Shown piece after piece: positions 56,901 through 64,000 of a DNA stretch of 64,000 nucleotides; position 1 is the first letter of the stretch, and each line of letters opens with the position of its first letter. Position numbers and translations under genes: made by a program. The stretch comes from Centroberyx gerrardi (Eukaryota > Chordata > Actinopteri > Beryciformes > Berycidae), in NCBI RefSeq assembly GCF_048128805.1, contig NC_136000.1, forward strand, positions 27,096,359-27,160,358, given 5' to 3'. A model generated the notes under the pieces. The model did no database searches, was not told the origin of the DNA, and worked only from the letters and a program-made list of their open reading frames with translations.

Positions 56901-59900
56901 TGGGACACACACACACAGAGTCAAACAGATGGAGATACATGCATCAGCCAGTCAAGAGACATGCAGGCATACAGTGGCTACTTTACATGTGCACAATAAT
57001 ATGAATATTGCCAACAGTCTGATTAAGACAATAGTGTGATTAAGGCGTTTTACAGGATTCTATAAAGTGACATCTCCCCTAATAACCTAATTAACTTTTC
57101 GTCACCAACTACACATGTGCAGCTTGATCACACTTACAGAAATGTGATTAAAGTGTATACTACAACTGGTTTCTATTAATGCCAGTAAAATCAGAATATC
57201 TCCAAAATATCAACTTTTTAGGAACTAAGAAACACAGCCTTGTTTTCAGCTTGACCACCATACATTTTTGAGTTTATCCAATGGGGTTTTGAAAGGGTTT
57301 CATAAGACCAAAGGTTGTAGACTTTTCTCAACCCATAGAGGAACATGGAAACCTTCAACTGAAGTGAAAACATGAAAATCACTGAGATTGGAGTTACAGT
57401 TTTTGTAACAACTGCGATATTCTGTGTTTACACTTAACACAACTGACTACATTCATCCTCCAACAGCTAAACCTAACCTTCACTAATAGATGCCCTTAAC
57501 CTGGCCTTACCCTGTCCATAATAAATCTAAACCTGTGCCCCAAATTCTAAAATAGCACCTTAGAGGAATGAGGACTGCCAATAAGGGACCACGGCTCTGC
57601 AGCCAGTCTATAAGAACTATTAACAGAGCTAAAATAAAAAATAGACTGACATAAATATTTCATAGACATACCGTGGTTCTCTAGCTGCTGCCAGTCCAGG
57701 GGCAGAGGAGCTTTCCTCTTCTTCCACAGCTTGTCCATGGTCAGCAGGTACATGATGTCATCTTTGAAGAGCTGGAGAGGAGAGTCAATCAAAAGCAAGC
57801 TTGTGATGTCGGTGATGATGATGCACTGCGGCGGTGCTGCTTAAATCGCTCAAACCGCTGCGTGTGTTCGGTTTCTAAAAATACTACACCGACTGGGTGT
57901 GATGTGTCTGTCTGGTACCTTGTTGAAGAGTTTGACCGGGTCGTATCCTGTGGAGCGCGCCCACTCCTTGGTGGAGACGCGCTTGATGTCCCCGTCCTTT
58001 TCCGAGGCTATGGCGCGAGCGGCCGTCTCTTCGGGGTTCCCTGTATTGACAGAACACGCATTCAGAGACACAGTGCGGGGGGTGTGTGCCTTTCTGACTA
58101 ACTAACCTGCTGCGTGAACACTTAAAACATTAGTATATAGAAGCATAGAGACCATCACAAATGCAGTGAACACACCTGAATATACAGTATGTGCTGGAAA
58201 ATCATCAGTCCTCATCAGATATTGTGAAACTACTGTAAGGCCGTAACTCACATGCAGCTTCTGGGTCGGCTGTGTCGGGCGACACCTCCTGATCCGCGTC
58301 CTCTTCTCCAAACAGCTGACTGGGGTAGCCACAGAAATACAATGCACGGTAACCATGGGAACACACACTCCATTGTTATCAATAGGGTATAAATGGTATC
58401 TACCTGAACTGATACCAGAGCCCTTTATCTACAAGGCTGACTTCGCCTGAACACAATATTCAAAAAGCCTTACTTGAAGAGGTACTTGGCCCAGACGATG
58501 CAGTGAATGGGCTCAGACGGCGTGTTTCTGATGGTGCATCCTGGGAAGGTCTTCTGGGTGGGCTTCGGCTGGCACTCGTAGCACTCTGTCAGGCCCTGAG
58601 GGAGGGAAAGAGGGAGAGCGGGAAGGAAAGAAGGAAGGCGGAAGAAAGACAGCGACACAGTGAGAGGTGGAAGGGTTATGATATTTGTTGAGATAAAGCT
58701 TGCATACATACATACACACAGAAATTGGGATTACAGGATAGGGATGCAAGGGAACATGATGTCATAACAATTAGCGTAACAAAAATGTGTGTGTGTGTGC
58801 GTTACCTTCTTGATGACGGTGACTTGTCCCAGGTATCCAGCGGTGCCGCTCTCGATCAGAGGGATATCCGCCGCCAGACACATCCTGTTCACGTGGTTAC
58901 GGGCCGCTGGGGAGACAAAACGCTTCCATTTTACCTCATCGTTTGAACATGCCGGAGGTAAAGATCGGTAAATAAATGACCGGCGAGGTGCGGATACCTC
59001 TGTTATCCAGAGCGTTCATCACCAGCATGAAGTTTCTGAAGAACTCCACGTTGTAATCGGGGCTGTTGGGAAAATAAATAGACTGTAATCACACATCAGC
59101 AGGGACAAGTCAGGTTTATCCTTCCATTTCAGAAAAAAAGAAATAGACAGGTGCAACAGATTAAGCCCTTAATACATTTGGCCCTTAACCTTACTTCATG
59201 ATGCTGTCATGGTAAGCTGTGATGTTTGCACTGGGACAGAACTGCAACACACTCTCCTTGGCCACCTGCAATACAACAGGAGAGACAGAGAAACTGACTG
59301 AGGCAGGAATGTACAAATGACAGACAGAACATTTTTTAGTCTGCTGCATACTGATAAAGAAAGCATAGGCATCAGGGTGTGTTCAACATAGCATGCTGTC
59401 AGCAAACGTCTAATTTTAGAAACATTCAAAATATGACGTGGACAACCGGTAACTACTGGTTTTCTGATATTTCCATACCTGTGCTTTAGACTTGCCCACA
59501 TGCTTCTTCTGAAAGAGGAACTGCCGGTTGAGGTTGCTCACATCGATGGTGTCCAAGTCGATCTGCCAAAATCAACAGGTGCCTCATATCAGTCAGCTGT
59601 AGATATAGATGTAATGGAATATTTGACCACCACCTCCAGTCAACCTCAGCCCCACACACACAGTTTCTGACACAGCTGCTGTGTTTAAAATAAAAGGATT
59701 GTTTGGAATGACTAGTACAGATTGGGATGAAAACTGTTGACATAAAATAACAACGGGACATAGTGTGGTTTACAGCTGCTCCTGTCTTTATGCTCTAGAT
59801 TCTGCAAGACTGTCCAAGCAACCTCAAGATTTCTGCAGTTATTAGTTACGACTTAGGACAGAATTGCAGAACTGTGTATAAAAGCAAAGAGACCTCTGAT

Positions 59901-60757
59901 GAAAACAATCATTACAAATTCTCTCATGTCCTAGTGAGAGAATGCGAGTGAAACTATTACTCATTTTACTGGCGACACCCTCAAGCACCCTAGGGCTCCC
60001 TGACCTCTGACCTGCACTGGTAGACGTACATGTTTAGCACTCAGCCTCTGCAGGTTAACGCTGCTAGACGCAAACTGCTGTAAGCAAGTACTGGTTGCAC
60101 TGACTGCTGCCCAAAAAAAGGCGCAAATTTCAATAAGACCCACTGATAATCTTTATTGCAGCATAAAACAGAAAATTATACAAAGCGTTTTCTAAGTGTC
60201 TCTGTGTTGGCACCTAGCCAACTGACCGGCTAGCTAGCCATCATCTCACAAAGAAGTTGTCTAAGTTAGCGGTGTTCATGGCGCCTAATTGCCCCAGTTT
60301 CATTCCTGGGATTGTTCATGTTATTTCTGTTCAACGCTCTGGCTTGTCCAGTGTTACAAAACAGGTGAGCAGCGAGTACACACTGAAGGACAGGAGGGAG
60401 ACGACAAGAAACTACATAAAGCCGTCCCGTATGTTTTACATCTTGGAAGTAACCCGTCCCAGGGATTAGTCCGAGCCCGCTCACTAGCGTTAGATAGCTA
60501 ATTGGCCACTGGTGCGCTAGCTATCAAACCTCCAGGCACAGTCTGTTAGCTCGCAGCACAAAGACCTAGCATGTTAGCCAGCTAGCTAACATACAAACAC
60601 ACAGACTGTTACGGACCACTTCGATGTTTTTGAAGCCGGTGAGGACGAGGTTCTTCAGCAGCTCGCAGCCGATCCCTCCCGCTCCCACCACCAGCACCCT
60701 GCAGGTGGACAGGGAGTCGGCCAGCTCTTTTCGGAGGGAACCCACCAGTTGGACCAT
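53123..60757 (-). CDS. uba2: uba2 (SAE2): catalytic subunit of the SUMO-activating enzyme (17 exons, 651 aa)
   Basis: With SAE1 it forms the nuclear SUMO E1. It adenylates SUMO, takes it as a thioester and hands it to UBC9. Coding exons (complement): 60617-60757, 59479-59562, 59195-59265, 58998-59062, 58806-58906, 58474-58595, 58252-58319, 57919-58040, 57672-57771, 56748-56899, 56374-56467, 56010-56122, 55726-55881, 55374-55470, 53972-54077, 53668-53810, 53123-53343. They total 1956 nt in frame. Seen: the ATP loop [10 protein letters not shown] (23-32); N57, R60, K73 and D118 of the adenylation site; catalytic C174 in [10 protein letters not shown]; zinc ligands C159/C162 and C437/C440; the ubiquitin-like domain (about 440-550); a SUMO-interacting motif [12 protein letters not shown]; and the basic NLS TKRK...AKRPR. 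Human UBA2 is 640 aa with the same order. Confidence 0.97.
53668..53810 (-). CDS. uba2: uba2 exon 16
   Basis: Residues 531-579, [19 protein letters not shown] and then a Pro/Asn/Ser-rich linker ending SAQPSTSSK. Acceptor is TTCCAG|T and donor is G|GTCAGC. Confidence 0.96.
53972..54077 (-). CDS. uba2: uba2 exon 15
   Basis: Residues 496-531, [20 protein letters not shown] and [10 protein letters not shown], the end of the ubiquitin-like fold. Acceptor is CACAG|CC. Donor AC|GTACGT is followed within 12 bases by a (GT)n tract. Confidence 0.96.
55374..55470 (-). CDS. uba2: uba2 exon 14
   Basis: Residues 464-496, [20 protein letters not shown] and [12 protein letters not shown], part of the ubiquitin-like domain. 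Acceptor is GTTCAG|ATC and donor is G|GTAAGG. Confidence 0.97.
55726..55881 (-). CDS. uba2: uba2 exon 13
   Basis: Residues 412-463, [19 protein letters not shown] (zinc ligands C437 and C440) and then the start of the ubiquitin-like domain, [19 protein letters not shown]. Acceptor is CTCCAG|ATC and donor is AGG|GTAATG. The following intron has no stop codon in frame. Confidence 0.97.
56010..56122 (-). CDS. uba2: uba2 exon 12
   Basis: Residues 374-411, [20 protein letters not shown], the crossover region before the second zinc pair, ending GELESCRT. Acceptor is TTCAG|CC and donor is ACG|GTTAGT. Confidence 0.97.
56374..56467 (-). CDS. uba2: uba2 exon 11
   Basis: Residues 343-374, [20 protein letters not shown] and [11 protein letters not shown]. 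Acceptor is GTCAG|GAC and donor is T|GTAAGT. Confidence 0.97.
56748..56899 (-). CDS. uba2: uba2 exon 10
   Basis: Residues 292-342: variable [11 protein letters not shown], then conserved [16 protein letters not shown] and [12 protein letters not shown]-like [12 protein letters not shown]. Acceptor is CCCAG|CC. A second in-frame acceptor lies further in (CTCCAG|GT, giving a product 8 residues shorter); the AG between them breaks the frame. The start is therefore the least certain border of the gene. Confidence 0.85.
57672..57771 (-). CDS. uba2: uba2 exon 9
   Basis: Residues 259-292, [20 protein letters not shown] and then [13 protein letters not shown]. Acceptor is CTCCAG|CTC and donor is G|GTATGT. 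Confidence 0.96.
57919..58040 (-). CDS. uba2: uba2 exon 8
   Basis: Residues 218-258, ending [20 protein letters not shown] and PVKLFNK. Acceptor is TACAG|GG and donor is AAG|GTACCA. Confidence 0.96.
58252..58319 (-). CDS. uba2: uba2 exon 7
   Basis: Residues 195-218, [20 protein letters not shown]. This acidic stretch is identical in order to human [20 protein letters not shown] apart from one residue. Donor is T|GTGAGT. Confidence 0.96.
58474..58595 (-). CDS. uba2: uba2 exon 6 (catalytic cysteine)
   Basis: Residues 155-195. TECYEC gives zinc ligands C159 and C162. [20 protein letters not shown] has the thioester-forming C174. Acceptor is CCTCAG|GGC and donor is AA|GTAAGG. Confidence 0.97.
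58806..58906 (-). CDS. uba2: uba2 exon 5
   Basis: Residues 121-154, [20 protein letters not shown] and [13 protein letters not shown]. Acceptor is CCCCAG|CG and donor is AAG|GTAACG, followed by a short (GT)n-type tract. Confidence 0.97.
58998..59062 (-). CDS. uba2: uba2 exon 4
   Basis: Residues 99-121, [19 protein letters not shown], with D118. Acceptor is CAACAG|C and donor is G|GTATCC. Confidence 0.96.
59195..59265 (-). CDS. uba2: uba2 exon 3
   Basis: Residues 76-99, [20 protein letters not shown], then SIM and a split Asn codon. Acceptor is TTGCAG|GTG and donor is AA|GTAAGG. Confidence 0.96.
59479..59562 (-). CDS. uba2: uba2 exon 2
   Basis: Residues 48-75, [20 protein letters not shown] and HVGKSKAQ. 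Contains N57, R60 and K73 of the adenylation site. Acceptor is GGCAG|ATC and donor is CAG|GTATGG. Confidence 0.97.
60617..60757 (-). CDS. uba2: uba2 exon 1 (start codon)
   Basis: Residues 1-47, [16 protein letters not shown] and then the nucleotide-binding loop [19 protein letters not shown]. The ATG has A at -3 and G at +4. Donor is GTG|GTCCGT (phase 0), with a poor +3 to +6. The alternative GT four bases later (GTCC|GTAACA) breaks the frame to exon 2. Confidence 0.93.
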
Positions 60758-60960
60758 GTTGATCGGCCAGAGACAGAAGCAGAGCCTGCACAACACCGGG
60801 CAGCTAGCGGCTAGCTGAGATGCTAACAAGCCAAAGAAGCAGCGCCAAAGCCACAAGGTCTGGGGCTGGCGGCGGCTAGCCCTGCAGCGCCGCCTGCTGC
60901 ACGGGGGCGGTAGTGCTTTCTACGACACTTGGATTTGCCGAGATATAGGTATACTGGGAG
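60758..60960 (-). promoter_or_regulatory. uba2 5' UTR and promoter region
   Basis: GC-rich DNA with GCTAGC words and a GGGGGCGG GC box (60903-60910), upstream of the start codon. It ends in the AT-richer palindromic block at 60924-60995. No TATA box seen. Confidence 0.5.
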
Positions 60961-60995
60961 ATATCTCCCATCCGAGATATTGGACACTTGGATTT
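60924..60995. repeat. palindrome bracketed by direct repeats upstream of uba2
   Basis: GACACTTGGATTT occurs at 60924-60936 and 60983-60995. CCGAGATAT occurs at 60938 and 60972. Between them stands the 14-bp perfect palindrome GGGAGATATCTCCC (60956-60969). Confidence 0.85.
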
Positions 60996-61249
60996 AGGTT
61001 AAGATTTAGTTAGTTTTCTTCATCCAACATGTCTTTGGTCTTTGACATTTCTGATGTCTGATCTAAACAGCAGGGATTACTAGAGGAAGGTCATATGTGA
61101 TAATTAATACAGAAGAAGAAGAATCTGACTCAAGACCTCAGTCATGTCATTCCCTCTCTTTCTCCAAACCATTCCTCATTCTCTGTAGCAAAGTATCTAC
61201 ATGTATGAAAAACACAAATGCCAAAGACAGTCTTTAAAAAGAAGAGAAG

Positions 61250-61255
61250 TTTATT
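61250..61255 (-). terminator. polyadenylation signal of drc7
   Basis: AATAAA on the gene strand, 76 bases past the stop codon; this implies a very short 3' UTR and a drc7 end about 0.5 kb upstream of the uba2 start codon. Confidence 0.75.
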
Positions 61256-61330
61256 GTGATACTTTTGTTGCTATAGAGGGAAGCGCTGAAAGACAGGTGA
61301 TGGAGTGTCATGGCGGAAGCTGTGATCGGC

Positions 61331-61418
61331 TCAGTAGAGCAGATGAGGGGCCAATCGGGGGTCTCGCCGCAGCTTCTCGTCGAGAGCCCGGTACTTCTGA
61401 GGAGCTGTGTCCTTGTGC
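61331..61418 (-). CDS. drc7: drc7 last exon (stop codon)
   Basis: HKDTAPQKYRALDEKLRRDP and RLAPHLLY, then TGA at 61331-61333. Acceptor is TTCCAG|G. Confidence 0.93.
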
Positions 61419-61934
61419 CTGGAACACACACACACACACACACATATTTGAGACAAGGAATTTGCTGTTAGAGTCAAAACAACACGGAAATAAAAAATGA
61501 CTTTTCGCCTTTTTAGCTCATTCTAACTATCATACCATACAACTTGATAATTAATGCCAATTATTTTCTTGTATTTTTTTTTTAATCAAAATCTCATTAT
61601 TTAACGTCCTAGAAAATGGAAAATCTTTAACGGTGACTTCATTGTGTACCAGGAGGCGACATAAAAATTCCAACCAATAAAACCATCACAGATTTTTTTT
61701 TTCTGTCTTTCTCTTCCTAGCTGACATCCCATTGATTTACACTTTTGAATGATCCCTCCTTGCGTTATGTCCCGCCCCAACATCCTGTTTCAAAAGGAAA
61801 TACATCACATTTAGGAAGCGAGATGCTCACAAATTACCATTTCATTGTGTCTTTAAATGCCCTCAAGCCAAACTGAACCTTTGAAATATTTGGATCTCAT
61901 CTAAATTCTAATTTTATTCTGTGGATTCAAATAG

Positions 61935-61985
<51 letters not shown>

Positions 61986-63741
61986 CTGCTGAGGTGTAGC
62001 TTGAGAACATGTATTCTGAACATGGTGTCGGAGCAGTAGGTGAGGTACTCGTCCTCGTCCTCTTTGGTCATGTTGGGCTGGTTCTGCTGGTACCACTGTT
62101 GCTTCTGCTGCAGCTCCTGCGTCTCCTAAACACAGTTTGTTTTTGGACAATGTTGGTGCACCCACAAAAAGCTTGTAAATCACTGCCATAGTACATACAA
62201 ACTCAGTCTCTTATTTCTTCTTCTGGACCAAATTTCATTCAGCCTATGTTATGTTGCAGGGCTCTCAAGAAGGCTTTGGCCACCTAGCATAGCCAGTAAC
62301 TTCAGGTACCATTCATCCAAATAACCTGGAGACCCATTTTAACTCCCTTGTGTCCTGACCTAGTGTCTGAAACACATGGCTCTAATAAAGACAGTAGATA
62401 AAACAAAAAACTACCTTTTCGAGGTGTGTATGTATTGCACAAGGTTGGCTTACTCCTCTGGGTGAGGTAGGTCATGCAGAACTTTGTCCTTGAAACCTAG
62501 TTTTGTATCTCTGGGTATATAAACTCCTAATGTAGTGAATAAAACATGCAGAACTTAGTCTCTGGAACCTCGTTTTGTATCTCTGGGTATATAAACTCCT
62601 AATGTAGTGAATAAAACATGCAGAACTTAGTCTCTGGAACCTAGTTCTGTATTTCTGGGTATATACACTCCTAATGTAGTGAATAAAACATGCAGAACTT
62701 AGTCTCTGGAACCTAGTTCTGTATTTCTGGGTATATACACTCCTAATGTAGTGAATAAAACATGCAGAACTTAGTCTCTGGAACCTAGTTCTGTATTTCT
62801 GGGTATATACACTCCTAATGTAGTGAATAAAACATGCAGAACTTAGTCTCTGGAACCTAGTTCTGTATTTCTGGGTATATAAACTCCTAATGTAGTGAAT
62901 AAAACATGCAGAACTTAGTCTCTGGAACCTAGTTCTGTATTTCTGGGTATATAAACTCCTAATGTAGTGAATAAAACATGCAGAACTTAGTCTCTGGAAC
63001 CTAGTTCTGTATTTCTGGGTATATAAACTCCTAATGTAGTGAATAAAACATGCAGAACTTAGTCACTGGAACCTCGGGTATCTAAACCCCTAATATACCT
63101 ACTGCAGTAAATAAAACATTCAGAGCCTTGCACGTAGAGCCATGTGTCTGTAGTATACAAACCACAGTAAATGAGCTGCACCTTTTCAAAGCGTGCTTGT
63201 ATGAGGTTGGCCTTGTCTATCAGCCTCTGTTTTAAGTAGGCCAGACAGTCTTGGCGGAGCTGCACGGCGGCCGCTTGGCTCACGGTCTCCGGGTTGCCCA
63301 GCTGGACCAGGAAGGGAGCCAAGATGTCGTTCTCCTTCTCCTGCCGCCACCGCCGCTCCTCCTCCGCCAGGCGCTCCTGCCGTGGCAGCGAGGGACTTAG
63401 TGAAAACGCCATACTGAAGGTGCGAGTGCTAGTGTTTCTCTATAATAACACCATATTTCCCATAAAACCCTTCTCATTGTGTGTGTGTGTTTACCAGAGC
63501 CTGGCTGCGGTAGGGTGCCTCCTCGTTCCTCATTCTGTTTGATTGTGTCTGTCTCAGTAACTTTGGAGGCATGCCTTCCCATTCCTAATTCTGTGTGTGT
63601 GTGTGTGAGTGTGAGTGTGTGTGTCACCATATCCTCTCTCAGGCGGCGGGCCTTCTCAGCGCAGGCTGTGCTGTAGATGGAGAAGTGGAGCTCAATGCCA
63701 CTCTCCTCCTGCTCTCTGGAGGATAGGATGGCTCTCACCTG

Positions 63742-63787
<46 letters not shown>

Positions 63788-64000
63788 CAGTGTGCACAGA
63801 TTTGTAAAATGCAGCACAATTATGTCTTTTTGGAGTTGTGACACATACTGTACGTTTCACACACATATGTCTTTTAGGTGCTGTAATAATTACACACGTG
63901 TACACACACACTCACGTACACACACATGCTCACACACATGTGCACATAGACATCCAGGTTTCGTAGGAGATATTGAGGACAAGGCTACCTCTTTCTCAGA
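61331..64000 (-). CDS. drc7: drc7 (ccdc135), C-terminal exons; gene runs off the right edge
   Basis: DRC7 is a subunit of the nexin-dynein regulatory complex of motile cilia and sperm flagella. Exons in the window (complement): 63989-64000 (partial), 63628-63738, 63182-63376, 61986-62125, 61331-61418. Together they encode the last 180 or so residues. Seen: LKQRLIDKANLIQARFEKET, then QELQQKQQWYQQNQ, KEDEDEYLTYCSDTMFRI and KYRALDEKLRRDPRL, which follow human DRC7 nearly residue for residue (human has QQWYQENQ, LYLSYCSQAMFRI, EEKLYKDPRL). The region is strongly charged and coiled-coil-like. The end, APHLLY, differs from human. All joins are in phase. Confidence 0.92.
61938..61983. repeat. (TG)n microsatellite at a drc7 splice donor
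   Basis: About 22 TG units (CA in the gene's sense); the array meets the donor of the second-last drc7 exon. Confidence 0.95.
61986..62125 (-). CDS. drc7: drc7 second-last exon
   Basis: ETQELQQKQQWYQQNQPNMT and KEDEDEYLTYCSDTMFRIHV, LKLHLS. Acceptor is GTTTAG|GAG. Donor AG|GTACAC runs straight into a 45-bp (CA)n tract in the sense strand. Confidence 0.95.
62473..63075 (+). repeat. 72-bp minisatellite, about eight copies, in a drc7 intron
   Basis: The unit contains CCTAGTTCTGTATTTCTGGG, TATATACACTCCTAATG, and TAGTGAATAAAACATGCAG. The CTAG/CTCG position recurs at 62497, 62569, 62641, 62713, 62785, 62857, 62929 and 63001, exactly 72 bases apart. The inner copies differ at very few sites; the outer ones (62497, 63073) are more diverged. 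Confidence 0.95.
63182..63376 (-). CDS. drc7: drc7 third-last exon
   Basis: 65 codons, ERLAEEERRWRQEKENDILA and then PFLVQLGN...QRLIDKANLIQARFEK. Acceptor is GGCAG|GAG and donor is AAG|GTGCAG. Joined directly to the previous exon, it aligns to human without a gap. Confidence 0.93.
63628..63738 (-). CDS. drc7: drc7 fourth-last exon
   Basis: 37 codons in phase 0, VRAILSSREQEESGIELHFS and IYSTACAEKARRLREDM. Acceptor GTGCAG|GTG follows a (GT)n tract. Donor is ATG|GTGACA. Confidence 0.88.
63747..63776. repeat. (CA)n microsatellite
   Basis: CA run in a drc7 intron, directly upstream (in gene sense) of the acceptor at 63739. Confidence 0.9.
63989..64000 (-). CDS. drc7: drc7 partial exon at the window edge
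   Basis: Only the last four codons (SEKE) and the donor GAG|GTAGCC are present. They align with human SELE just before the next exon. Confidence 0.6.

Noticed and set aside
63489-63528. A 34- to 40-nt mini-exon between drc7 exons 63628-63738 and 63182-63376 (frame NEEAPYRSQAL, good GTAAAC donor)
   Set aside because: Its length breaks the frame between two phase-0 exons, and joining the neighbours directly aligns to human DRC7 without any gap.

Overview
The window is vertebrate nuclear DNA, almost certainly from a ray-finned (teleost) fish. Its coding sequence is broken into short exons with GT/AG introns. The encoded proteins are close relatives of human proteins. The non-coding part is full of (CA)n, (CT)n and (GA)n microsatellites and of small DNA transposons and SINEs of kinds common in fish. 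I see no bacterial, viral or organellar segment.

Four protein-coding genes lie head to tail, all on the minus strand. From right to left, in transcription order: the 3' end of drc7 (dynein regulatory complex subunit 7; last exons from 64000 down to 61331), uba2 (SUMO E1 subunit SAE2; 17 exons, 60757 to 53123, 651 aa), ca5a (mitochondrial carbonic anhydrase 5A; 7 exons, 50029 to 37764, 315 aa) and slc7a5 (LAT1 amino-acid transporter; 10 exons, 25487 to 4979, 525 aa). I built each gene by hand from splice sites. The exon phases join without a frame break, and the lengths match the human orthologues (507, 305 and 640 aa for SLC7A5, CA5A and UBA2).

Layout: 1-4978 is 3' flank and/or 3' UTR of slc7a5 with a small CpG-dense islet. 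4979-25487 is slc7a5, whose 11-kb intron 2 holds a SINE, a hAT-like element, duplicated blocks and a 215-bp (CT)n tract. 25.9-37.5 kb is intergenic, with two decayed CR1/L2-type LINE fragments and two MITEs. 37764-50029 is ca5a, with a 1.25-kb hAT element carrying a perfect 8-bp target duplication, a fold-back element and two SINE fossils. 50.4-51.9 kb is intergenic. 51.9-60.8 kb is uba2, followed by a gap of about 0.5 kb and then drc7 with a 72-bp minisatellite in an intron.

The four genes do not form a pathway: amino-acid transport, mitochondrial bicarbonate supply, SUMO activation and ciliary motility are separate jobs. slc7a5 and ca5a are also neighbours in mammals (human 16q24.2), so that pair looks like old synteny. 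I found no convincing undescribed system. The most checkable oddities are a stop-free, frame-preserving 255-nt intron in uba2, an ATF4-type CARE motif just inside slc7a5 intron 1, and microsatellites that run directly into splice donors.
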